The notes under the pieces are model-generated. The model was not told the origin of the DNA, ran no database searches, and saw only the letters and a list, made by a program, of their open reading frames with translations. From contig JANPDL010000036.1 in assembly GCA_031431475.1 (NCBI GenBank), positions 62,001 through 126,000 on the forward strand: DNA of 64,000 nucleotides, written 5' to 3'. Shown here one piece after another: positions 57,245 to 64,000 of the stretch. Both the position numbers and the translations under genes were made by a program. This DNA is from JADCCX01 sp031431475. GTDB taxonomy: Bacteria > Pseudomonadota > Alphaproteobacteria > Rhizobiales > Beijerinckiaceae. Position 1 is the stretch's first letter. Every line of letters begins with the position of its first letter.

Positions 57245-58297
57245 ATGAACGCTGAAATCTCCGCCGGACCGCGCCGCCGCTGGCTCTACATCCCGTTCAT
57301 CCTGCTTGCGCTGGTGGCTGCGGGCTGGTCCGCCCTTTGGTTTTACGGGCGATCACGGATCAATGCGGAGATTGACAATCTCTTTGCCCGTGAAGCGACA
57401 GTGGGCCGCGAGTGGAGCTGCCCGGATCGCAGCATCGCCGGGTTCCCTTTCCGCATCGAAGGCCGATGCAGCAACCCGTCCTATCGCCAGCGTGGCGACG
57501 GTGGCGAGATCATCAATGGCCAGCTCAAGGGTCTGACGATTATCGGCACTACAGCTGGGGCGCTCAATATGGCGCATGTTATCTCGGAGCTTGAGGGGCC
57601 GCTTGTCGTGCGCAGTCCTATCGATCCGGAAATGACCGTGAACTGGAAGAGTGCGCGGGCCAGCACGCGGGGCGGCATCAACAGGCTTGAGCGGATTTCA
57701 ATCGAAATCGAGAACCCTGTGGTGACCACAACGAGCGGCCTTCGCTGGTCGGCTAGCAAGCTGGAAACGCATCTGCGCGCAGGGGCCGATCCGGCAGTAA
57801 CAGGAGCCTATGATCTCTCGGTGAAGCTGGAGAATGCTCTGATCCCGGAGACGGATGCGCTGACCAACAGCCGCGATCCCGTCAATCTGGAACTGGATGC
57901 TCGAATTCTGGGCCTGAAAACAGTGGATCGCCGCAACTGGCGCGCCACCATCGACGCCTGGCGGTCTGGCGGTGGTACGATCAAGGTGGAGCAGCTGAAG
58001 CTCAGCAAGGGTACACCCCGGCTGGAAGCCAAAGGTGACCTTAAACTGGATGACCAGCGCCGCGTCGAAGGGCGGCTGGACGCCAGTTTCGTCAATGCGG
58101 GAGCTGTCCTTCAGCAATTCGGCATCGGCGGCGGTGGCGGAGCTGCCGGCATTGTTGGTGCGCTTCTGGGCGGGACCCGTCAGCGCGATGGTCAGCAGCG
58201 GGACATGAACCTTCGCCTTCCGCTGGTTTTCGACAACGGGCGCATGGCTGTCGGCCCGTTCCGCATTCCCGGCGTGCAACTGAAGCCGCTGTTCTGA
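57245..58297 (+). CDS. DUF2125 domain protein
   Basis: A 350-residue envelope protein. One N-terminal helix (PFILLALVAAGWSALWFY) anchors a periplasmic domain with REWSCPDRSIAGFPFRIEGR, the DUF2125 hallmark. A Gly-rich stretch (GIGGGGGAAGIVGALLGG) and GPFRIPGVQLKPLF end the protein. Function unknown; its beta-rich repeat pattern recalls AsmA-like lipid-handling proteins. It precedes the acpXL lipid A cluster, which may or may not be meaningful. Confidence 0.78.
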   Translation: MNAEISAGPRRRWLYIPFILLALVAAGWSALWFYGRSRINAEIDNLFAREATVGREWSCPDRSIAGFPFRIEGRCSNPSYRQRGDGGEIINGQLKGLTIIGTTAGALNMAHVISELEGPLVVRSPIDPEMTVNWKSARASTRGGINRLERISIEIENPVVTTTSGLRWSASKLETHLRAGADPAVTGAYDLSVKLENALIPETDALTNSRDPVNLELDARILGLKTVDRRNWRATIDAWRSGGGTIKVEQLKLSKGTPRLEAKGDLKLDDQRRVEGRLDASFVNAGAVLQQFGIGGGGGAAGIVGALLGGTRQRDGQQRDMNLRLPLVFDNGRMAVGPFRIPGVQLKPLF

Positions 58298-58309
58298 ATG
58301 CGCATGGCA

Positions 58310-58338
58310 TTGGACAAACCGGGGAGGTCTTGTATAGA
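58310..58338 (+). promoter_or_regulatory. Predicted sigma-70-type promoter of acpXL
   Basis: TTGGAC (58310-58315) and TATAGA (58333-58338) are separated by exactly 17 bases, and acpXL starts 53 bases after the -10 element. The -10 lies inside a GTCT-TGTAT-AGAC palindrome. Confidence 0.6.
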
Positions 58339-58390
58339 CCCGCTTCCGCCGTTTAATGGCGACTGACATTCTGAGACGAAGGAGAGCACG

Positions 58391-58669
58391 ATGTCCACGT
58401 ATGACACCGTCGCCGATATTATGGCTGAAACTGCTGATATCGCACGTGATACGATCACGCCGGAGAGCCACGCGATCAACGATCTGGGCATCGACAGCCT
58501 CGCCTTCCTCGATATCGCCTTCGCGGTGGACAAGAAGTTTGGCATCAAGATGCCGCTCGAGCAGTGGACGCAGGAAGTGAACGAGGGCAAGACGCCTGCC
58601 GAAAATTACTTCGTGCTGAAGAACCTCTGCGCCCGCATCGACGAGCTGGTGGCCGCCAAGGCGGCCTGA
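58391..58669 (+). CDS. acpXL: Acyl carrier protein for very-long-chain fatty acids
   Basis: A 92-residue carrier protein. The phosphopantetheine Ser is S36 in LGIDSLAFLDIAF. The N-terminus (YDTVADIMAETADIARDTI) and the extended C-terminus (NYFVLKNLCARIDELVAAK) match rhizobial AcpXL rather than AcpP. It carries the 27-hydroxyoctacosanoate-type chain added to lipid A in Hyphomicrobiales. GAAGGAGAG precedes the ATG; the gene leads an operon of fatty-acid elongation enzymes. Confidence 0.94.
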   Translation: MSTYDTVADIMAETADIARDTITPESHAINDLGIDSLAFLDIAFAVDKKFGIKMPLEQWTQEVNEGKTPAENYFVLKNLCARIDELVAAKAA

Positions 58670-58676
58670 TCCGCTT

Positions 58677-59141
58677 ATGCGTCTCGAATATTTCGAAATG
58701 ATCGACAGCATCGCGGCGTTCGACCGCGAGGCGCGCACACTTCTGGCCAAGGCTGTCGTGCCGATGGAGAGCCCGGTTTTCGAAGGGCATTTTCCGGGGC
58801 ATCCGCTGGTGCCTGGTGTTTTGCTCACCGAAACCATGGCACAGGCCTCGGGCTATTTGCTGCTAGCGCTCAACCGGTTGTCGCATATGCCCTTCCTGAT
58901 GGGCGTGGATGAGGCACGGTTCCGGCATTTCGTCACACCGGGGCAGGATCTCACCATTGAGGCGCGGTTCGATCAGGACGGATCGGGCTATGCTGCGACC
59001 AAGGCAAAAATCCGGGTCGATGGCAAGCTCGTGGCCAGTGCCTCGCTGCGGTTCGCGCTAACGGCCTTTCCGGCTGACATGAAGAGCCTGATGATGGGGC
59101 AGATCACGCGGATCGGGCTTGGTTCCGAAATCCCGGCGTGA
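58677..59141 (+). CDS. 3-hydroxyacyl-ACP dehydratase (FabZ-like) of the VLCFA cluster
   Basis: A 154-residue hot-dog fold dehydratase. The catalytic His is in FEGHFPGHPLVPGVLLTE and the next helix reads TMAQASGYLL. It starts 7 bases after acpXL. In the pathway it dehydrates the hydroxyacyl-AcpXL intermediates during chain elongation. The paired catalytic acid of FabZ (Glu in the helix GVLLTETMAQ) is present. Confidence 0.9.
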   Translation: MRLEYFEMIDSIAAFDREARTLLAKAVVPMESPVFEGHFPGHPLVPGVLLTETMAQASGYLLLALNRLSHMPFLMGVDEARFRHFVTPGQDLTIEARFDQDGSGYAATKAKIRVDGKLVASASLRFALTAFPADMKSLMMGQITRIGLGSEIPA

Positions 59142-59189
59142 TACCCGGCAGTTCTTGAAGTTTCGCGGTAGCAGCGAAGCAGAAGCGGA

Positions 59190-60323
59190 ATGCAGTCTGG
59201 AATGTCCTCTCGAGACGTCATCATCACCGGCATTGGCATCGTCACGAGCCTGGGCGAGGGGATCGAGCCCCATGTGCAGGCACTTTCCAGTTTCACGCCC
59301 AATGTGGACTGCGAAAAGTTTGCACCTTATGCGGTCCATCCCGCCGTTGCGGTCGAACTCGACAGGCACATTCCCAAGAAATCCGACCAGCGGCAGATGG
59401 AGCCCTGGCAGCGTTACGGCACCTATGCGGCCGGCGCTGCCCTGGAGGATGCAGGCATCAAGGGCAATGCCGAATTGCTGGCGAAAATGCATCTCATCGT
59501 GGCCTGCGGCGGGGGCGAGCGGGACTATGCGGTGGACGGCCAGATTCTGACCGGCCTGCGCGATGCGGCCGAGCCCGATGTCTATCTGAACGAGCGGCTG
59601 ATGTCGGATATCCGGCCAACGCTGTTTCTGGCGCAGCTTTCCAATCTGCTAGCGGGCAACATATCCATTGTGCATGGCGTCATCGGCGGGTCGCGCACCT
59701 TCATGGGCGAGGAGCAGGCCGGTGTAGATGCCGTCCGCATCGCCGAGGCACGCATACGCTCGGGCCAGAATGATCTGTTTCTCGTGGGCGGTGCGACCAA
59801 TGCCGAGCGTGCCGACCTGCTCCTGACCTACGAGATGGGCGGTGCGGTGTGGCGTGACCCATCCGTGCCGGTGCTGAAGCGCGGCGGGGGCGGATTCGTG
59901 CCTGGCTCTGCATCCGTGTTTCTGGTGCTTGAGGCGCGCGAGCATGCGCAAGCGCGCGGGGCTCGCATGATCGCGAAACTTGGACCGGTCGCTGCTGAAC
60001 GGTCCCGACGCAAGGAAGGTGATGTAACGCGTATTCTGGGAGACCTGATGATGGCGGCGGGGCCTGTCCCAACCGTGGTTTCTGGTAACACAGGATTTTC
60101 ATCGGCTTCCACCGAGGAGGCAGAAGCCATTGCGCGATCTGCTCCGGATGCGAAGGTTATTCTCTCCGGCGACATGATCGGCCATTCGATTGAGGCGCAA
60201 TTTGCCTTTGGTGTGGCGCTGGCGGCAGGCGGCATTCATGCGGGAGCGACGGCTGGACCGGCGCTGGTCACCGGCGTGGGCTATCACCGGGGCGAGGGCC
60301 TCGTGAAAGTGGAGGCAGCGTGA
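59190..60323 (+). CDS. Ketosynthase-fold protein lacking the catalytic Cys (chain-length-factor-like)
   Basis: A 377-residue protein with the beta-ketoacyl-ACP synthase fold (VIITGIGIVTSLGEG at the start), matching the first fabF of rhizobial VLCFA clusters. Where active enzymes have the nucleophile in STACSSG, it has HGVIGGS with Val at 164. The first catalytic His (NAHGTST in its neighbour) is replaced in GNTGFSSAS, while the second His is kept (MIGHSIEAQ). It therefore cannot condense by itself and probably pairs with the following KS. ATG 59190 and ATG 59202 are both possible starts. Confidence 0.88.
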   Translation: MQSGMSSRDVIITGIGIVTSLGEGIEPHVQALSSFTPNVDCEKFAPYAVHPAVAVELDRHIPKKSDQRQMEPWQRYGTYAAGAALEDAGIKGNAELLAKMHLIVACGGGERDYAVDGQILTGLRDAAEPDVYLNERLMSDIRPTLFLAQLSNLLAGNISIVHGVIGGSRTFMGEEQAGVDAVRIAEARIRSGQNDLFLVGGATNAERADLLLTYEMGGAVWRDPSVPVLKRGGGGFVPGSASVFLVLEAREHAQARGARMIAKLGPVAAERSRRKEGDVTRILGDLMMAAGPVPTVVSGNTGFSSASTEEAEAIARSAPDAKVILSGDMIGHSIEAQFAFGVALAAGGIHAGATAGPALVTGVGYHRGEGLVKVEAA

Positions 60324-61600
60324 TGGCTGGCACAACACGCGACAAGCACGGGCGTCCTGTCGTCGCCGTCACCGGCATGGGCGTTGTCACATCGCTCGGC
60401 GTCGGCAAGGATGATAACTGGGCCGCACTCACCGCGGGCAAGAGCGGCATCCACCGGATCACGCGGTTTCCGACCGAGGGCCTGCGCACCACCATCGCAG
60501 GAACCGTGGATACGCTGAAAATCCCCGAGCCGTTTTGCGCGCCCAATCTATCACATGAACTGGCGCGGCTGGCAGCGGGCGAGGCCGTGGCGCAATCAGC
60601 TCTGGGTGGCAAGCAGGATTTTCCCGGTCAGCTCTTCATGGCGGTTCCGCCGGTCGAGGTGGAATGGCCACAGCGCGCCGCCATGGCCAATGCGGGTGGC
60701 AATGGCGACCTGACCTACACCGATGTGCTGAAAGGTGCGGCCACTGGCAAGTTCCACGACTTCCATGACCTCTTCCTGTTCGGCGCTGTGGCGGACCGCA
60801 TCGCTGACGAGTTCGGCACCAGGGGTTCACCAATTTCTCTGTCCACGGCCTGCTCGTCCGGTGCCACAGCGATCCAGCTCGGCGTCGAGGCTATCCGCCG
60901 GGGCGAGACGCCCGCCGCACTCTGCATCGGTACGGATGGGTCTGTGCATGCCGAGGCGCTGATCCGCTTCTCGCTGCTCTCGGCGCTGTCAACGCAGAAT
61001 GATCCGCCGGAAGGTGCTGCCAAGCCGTTCTCCAAAAACCGCGATGGTTTCGTGATGGGGGAGGGGGCCGGTGCGCTGGTGCTGGAGGATTATGACCATG
61101 CCGTTGCGCGTGGAGCCAAAATCCTCGGTGTGCTTGCGGGTTGCGGCGAGATGGGCGACGGTTTCCACCGCACGCGCTCCTCGCCCGATGGCAAGCCGGT
61201 GATTGGCGCGATACGGGCGGCCCTGGATGATGCAGGATTGCGCCCAGACCAGATCGACACGATCAACGCGCACGGCACATCCACGCCCGAGAATGACAAG
61301 ATGGAAGCGATGGGCTGTCAGGCGGTGTTCGGCGAGACGGTGCCGCCCATCACCTCCAACAAATCGATGATCGGCCATACGCTGACAGCCGCGGGCGCTG
61401 TCGAGGCCGTGTTCTCGCTGCTGTCGATCCAGCACGGGCGCATTCCGCCGACGATCAACTACAACGTGCCGGATCCGACGATCATGATCGATATCGTTGC
61501 CAACACGCCGCGTGATGCAAAGGTAACCAGCGTGATCTCCAATTCCTTCGGCTTCGGTGGGCAGAATACCTGCCTCGTCATGACCGCAGAGCCGGTTTGA
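60323..61600 (+). CDS. 3-oxoacyl-ACP synthase (active FabF type) of the VLCFA cluster
   Basis: A 425-residue condensing enzyme. All catalytic residues are present: C177 in STACSSGATAIQ, His in NAHGTSTPENDK and His in SMIGHTLTAAGAVEA. ATG 60323 has GGAGG 7 bases upstream; the gene overlaps the preceding stop by one base. It would elongate acyl-AcpXL with malonyl units, likely as a heterodimer with the Cys-less partner. Confidence 0.92.
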   Translation: MAGTTRDKHGRPVVAVTGMGVVTSLGVGKDDNWAALTAGKSGIHRITRFPTEGLRTTIAGTVDTLKIPEPFCAPNLSHELARLAAGEAVAQSALGGKQDFPGQLFMAVPPVEVEWPQRAAMANAGGNGDLTYTDVLKGAATGKFHDFHDLFLFGAVADRIADEFGTRGSPISLSTACSSGATAIQLGVEAIRRGETPAALCIGTDGSVHAEALIRFSLLSALSTQNDPPEGAAKPFSKNRDGFVMGEGAGALVLEDYDHAVARGAKILGVLAGCGEMGDGFHRTRSSPDGKPVIGAIRAALDDAGLRPDQIDTINAHGTSTPENDKMEAMGCQAVFGETVPPITSNKSMIGHTLTAAGAVEAVFSLLSIQHGRIPPTINYNVPDPTIMIDIVANTPRDAKVTSVISNSFGFGGQNTCLVMTAEPV

Positions 61601-61614
61601 ACGTGGAGGCTATC

Positions 61615-62364
61615 ATGTCTGATACCAGACGCATTCTCGTCACCGGCGGCGGCAAAGGGGTTGGTGCGGCCATCGTGCGCCAGCTTGCCGGGCAGGGATT
61701 TGACGTCGATTTCACCTACCGCTCCTCTGGCGAACAGGCGAATGCGCTGGCGGCTGAGTTGTCCAATGGCGGACGTGCCGTGCGAGCGCTTGAGCTCGAT
61801 CTCTCGTTGACAGACGCCGTGGACACCTTCGCCAAGACCTGCGAGGAGATACCCTATCACGGCCTCGTCCACAATGCGGGCCAGCCTTACGACGCGCTCT
61901 CCATGATGATGGATCAGGCCAAAGCCGAAGCCGCGATGCAGGTGAACTTCTGGTCGTTCACGCGCATCATCAAGTCATTGTCGCGCAACATGATGCGGGC
62001 GCGGTCTGGCCGCGTCACGGTTATCGGCTCGGTGACTGCGTTGCAGGCCAATCAGGGTAATGCGGCCTATGCGGCGTCCAAGGCCGCGCTGCTGGGCTAT
62101 TGCCGCACGCTGGCGATTGAAACTGCCAAGCGTGGCATCACGGTGAACTATGTGGCACCGGGCTTCATCGCGACCGATATGATGGCCAATTACGAGGCTT
62201 TTCGCGAGAAAATGGAAAGCCAGATCCCGGTGGGGCGCTTTGCCAGACCGGAAGAGGTGGCGGCAACGGTGGGCTTCCTGATGTCGGATGCGGCGGCCTA
62301 TATCACCGGTGCAGTCATCCCGGTCGATGGCGGCTTGACCGCGCAGATCGGCGTGCATCGGTAG
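61615..62364 (+). CDS. 3-oxoacyl-ACP reductase, FabG-like SDR
   Basis: A 249-residue short-chain dehydrogenase. The cofactor loop is LVTGGGKGVGAAIVRQL, the catalytic Ser-Tyr-Lys triad is in VIGSVTALQANQGNAAYAAS and the following SKAAL, and GRFARPEEVAATVGFL is typical of FabG. GGAGG lies 7 bases before ATG 61615. It completes a condense-reduce-dehydrate set for chain elongation. In Rhizobium VLCFA clusters a zinc alcohol dehydrogenase and lpxXL follow; here a FabG ends the cluster. Confidence 0.9.
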   Translation: MSDTRRILVTGGGKGVGAAIVRQLAGQGFDVDFTYRSSGEQANALAAELSNGGRAVRALELDLSLTDAVDTFAKTCEEIPYHGLVHNAGQPYDALSMMMDQAKAEAAMQVNFWSFTRIIKSLSRNMMRARSGRVTVIGSVTALQANQGNAAYAASKAALLGYCRTLAIETAKRGITVNYVAPGFIATDMMANYEAFREKMESQIPVGRFARPEEVAATVGFLMSDAAAYITGAVIPVDGGLTAQIGVHR

Positions 62365-62392
62365 GATGCTTTGCAAGCATGCATTGCAGCGC

Positions 62393-62510
62393 CATTGTGC
62401 GTCCTTCGAGACGCGCGCTTCGCGGCTCCTCAGGATGAGGAAATCTGTACCCTGCAAAAGCTCCTCATGCTGAGGAGGCGCTCCTGCGCCGTCTCGAAGC
62501 ACGCACAATG
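62393..62510. repeat. 118-bp imperfect palindromic repeat
   Basis: The outer arms CATTGTGCGT (62393-62402) and ACGCACAATG (62501-62510) are perfect. Inner arms pair further (TCGAGACGCGCGCTTCGCGG against CGCCGTCTCGAAG; CTCCTCAGGATGAGG against CTCCTCATGCTGAGGAGG). Similar CTTCGAGACGCGCTTC... elements are widespread between genes in Hyphomicrobiales. It lies between convergent fabG and sciP and may protect or terminate their messages. Confidence 0.75.
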
Positions 62511-62540
62511 CCCATGCCGTTTGCTGTGCCTCTGAAACTG

Positions 62541-62566
62541 GAAAGGGCGACCGGAGCCGCCCTTTC
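62541..62566. terminator. Bidirectional terminator-like hairpin between fabG and sciP
   Basis: GAAAGGGCG (62541-62549) and CGCCCTTTC (62558-62566) are perfectly complementary over 9 bp with an 8-base loop. The A and T tracts sit inside the stem, a common form of intrinsic terminator between convergent genes. It ends 20 bases beyond the sciP stop. Confidence 0.65.
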
Positions 62567-62586
62567 AAACACACTGATACAGCTGA

Positions 62587-62862
62587 TTACTGGCGGTAGT
62601 GCTGGATGCGCGTGGTGCGCAGGCCGGCAAGGCCATGCGATTCGATGGAATGCTGCCAGTTGAGGAATTCATCCACGGTCAGCGTGTAACGGCTGCAGGC
62701 TTCTTCCAGCGACAGCAGACCACCGCGCACGGCAGCCACGACTTCCGCTTTCCGCCGGATGACCCAGCGGCGCGTATCGGACGGCGGCAAGTCGGCGATT
62801 GTTAACGGGCTCCCGTCAGGGCCGATGACATACTTCACACGCGGACGCATAGGTTCACTCAT
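62587..62862 (-). CDS. sciP: SciP-type cell-cycle regulator (DUF1153)
   Basis: A 91-residue helix-turn-helix protein. The conserved core reads KYVIGPDGSPLTIADLPP, then TRRWVIRRKAEVVAAVRGGL and EACSRYTLTVDEFLNWQ. In Caulobacter SciP binds promoters together with CtrA and represses CtrA-activated genes in G1. Length and sequence are close to that protein. No TTAA-N7-TTAA CtrA site was found in the 243 bases upstream. Confidence 0.92.
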   Translation of the reverse strand: MSEPMRPRVKYVIGPDGSPLTIADLPPSDTRRWVIRRKAEVVAAVRGGLLSLEEACSRYTLTVDEFLNWQHSIESHGLAGLRTTRIQHYRQ

Positions 62863-63105
62863 TGGACTCTCACTTACTCAACGCAACGCAACACAAACTC
62901 AACGAGACCAAACTGGTACTCAAGGTAACCAATTGCGCTTAAGAAACCCTGAAGCCGACAGTGAAATTCACCATGCCCGTTCACCCTGGATTTGCGGTTA
63001 TGGTTAGGGAAGTCTTGCAATCCCCGGTTGACCGCTGCTTTTCCCCTCCCAACGCTGGTTTGGATGGTCTAAGGAACGGCCAATCCCGAGCTTCGAGAGT
63101 GCCCC

Positions 63106-64000
63106 ATGGCTGGTAAAGACGTTCCTGTTTCCCCGCTTGCGCCGAAATCCCACCCGGATATGCCGGCAATCTCGGGCGTTCGCTTCGCCACCGCCGAGGC
63201 TGGGATCAAATACCGCAACCGTACTGACGTGTTCCTCGCCATCATGGACAAGGGCACTGTTGCTGCTGGCGTGTTCACCACGTCGAAATGCCCGTCCGCC
63301 CCGGTAGACTGGTGTCGCGCGCATCTGGCCAAGGGTTCGGCCCGGGCGCTTGTCGTCAATTCGGGCAATGCCAATGCCTTTACCGGTGCCAAGGGCAAGG
63401 CAGCGGTCAAGCTGACGGCGGAGATCGCTTCAAAGGCGGTGGAGTGCAAGACAACCGAGGTGTTCCTGGCCTCAACCGGCGTTATCGGCGAGCCGCTGGA
63501 TGCCACGCGCTTCAACGGCGTGCTGGAGGATTGTGTGAAGCGGGCCAAATCCGGCCCGTGGCTGGATGCGGCGAAAGCCATCATGACCACTGACACGTTC
63601 CCCAAGGTCGCGACGCGTACTGTCAATATCAACGGTACGCCGGTCTCCATCGCCGGGATCGCCAAGGGCGCTGGCATGATCGCGCCTGACATGGCGACGA
63701 TGCTGTCCTTCGTGTTCACCGATGCCGCCATCGGCAAGGAAGCCTTGCAGGGGCTGCTGGCCAAGGGCGTGGTCAACAGCTTCAATGCCGTGACGGTGGA
63801 TGGCGATACCTCGACGTCTGATACGCTGATGCTGTTCGCCACAGGTGCCGCCGCCAAGCGTGGCCAGAAGCTGATCAAGGACCCCGCTGACCGGGCGCTG
63901 ATGGCTTTCCGCAAAGCGCTGAACGAGTTGCTGCTGGAACTGGCCCAACTCGTGGCGAGAGACGGCGAGGGCGCGCGCAAGTTCGTGACAGTGCAGATCA
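63106..64000 (+). CDS. argJ: Bifunctional ornithine acetyltransferase/N-acetylglutamate synthase, 3' end beyond window
   Basis: The first 298 codons of ArgJ, open to the right edge. The self-cleavage motif KGAGMIAPDMATMLSF is present; it is cut before Thr to give alpha and beta chains. NSGNANAFTGAKG, ASTGVIGEPLD and VTVDGDTSTSDT are further family motifs. The enzyme moves acetyl from acetylornithine to glutamate in cyclic arginine synthesis. The ATG at 63106 is in the expected place, with only a weak purine stretch (CGAGAG) upstream. Confidence 0.94.
   Translation, partial: MAGKDVPVSPLAPKSHPDMPAISGVRFATAEAGIKYRNRTDVFLAIMDKGTVAAGVFTTSKCPSAPVDWCRAHLAKGSARALVVNSGNANAFTGAKGKAAVKLTAEIASKAVECKTTEVFLASTGVIGEPLDATRFNGVLEDCVKRAKSGPWLDAAKAIMTTDTFPKVATRTVNINGTPVSIAGIAKGAGMIAPDMATMLSFVFTDAAIGKEALQGLLAKGVVNSFNAVTVDGDTSTSDTLMLFATGAAAKRGQKLIKDPADRALMAFRKALNELLLELAQLVARDGEGARKFVTVQI

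Noticed and set aside
62863..63105. CtrA-binding site in the sciP upstream region
   Set aside because: A TTAA occurs but no second half-site at the required 7-base spacing was found.

Overview
The window looks like a chromosomal segment of an alphaproteobacterium of the order Hyphomicrobiales (Rhizobiales). The strongest pointers are the acpXL-fabZ-fabF-fabF cluster for very-long-chain fatty acids of lipid A, a SciP-type (DUF1153) regulator of the CtrA network, the mdh-sucC-sucD-sucA-sucB-lpd gene order, and aroK-aroB next to a CorC-type gene with xerD diverging. Base composition is moderately GC-rich by eye (not computed). I cannot resolve family or genus.

Layout. (1) 1-1.5 kb is mobile-element debris: a tyrosine recombinase with a substituted catalytic motif and the tail of an IS transposase. 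(2) 1.5-19.3 kb is an accessory block. An exporter operon (HlyD, double ABC-2 permease, HlyD, no ATPase seen) diverges from a large Orn/Lys/Arg-type decarboxylase followed by two AspT-family exchangers. The 440-bp divergent region holds a possible leader peptide and a perfect inverted repeat. Then come envelope and transport genes on the minus strand: a DUF900-like hydrolase, an AbgB-like amidohydrolase, ChaA, a histidine phosphatase, MarC and FUSC. (3) 19.3-22.6 kb is a second debris zone: an IS91-type transposase remnant, short repeats shared with the left edge, a cupin protein, an AraC regulator, and the tail of an ABC permease. (4) 22.6-27.5 kb carries a photolyase-like flavoprotein diverging from gbsR-cydA-cydB-DUF2805, a cyanide-insensitive type bd oxidase operon. 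(5) 27.5-28.0 kb is a tRNA-Leu with a truncated P4-type integrase and a cluster of TGTTGGC repeats, the scar of an integrated element.

(6) 28.1-32.4 kb is core: corC-aroB-aroK on the minus strand, a 47-aa membrane peptide and xerD on the plus strand. (7) 32.4-36.8 kb is a minus-strand operon of ABC permease, ATPase, RidA and M20 peptidase. (8) 37.1-42.1 kb is a siroheme reductase operon: possible leader peptide, NirA-like hemoprotein, an Fe-S/FAD reductase and CysG. (9) 42.1-45.1 kb has MtgA, an AhpD-like protein, ZapE and a TetR regulator. (10) 45.3-54.7 kb is the TCA block mdh, sucCD, sucAB, lpd, with two small lipoproteins between sucB and lpd. (11) 54.7-58.3 kb holds small unknown genes, ChaC and a DUF2125 protein. 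(12) 58.3-62.4 kb is the VLCFA cluster, including a ketosynthase that lacks its catalytic cysteine. (13) SciP and the start of argJ close the window.

The best candidates for something under-described are the decarboxylase/double-AspT/ATPase-less ABC-2 exporter block with its leader region, the Fe-S version of the siroheme-reductase flavoprotein, and the CLF-like ketosynthase pairing.
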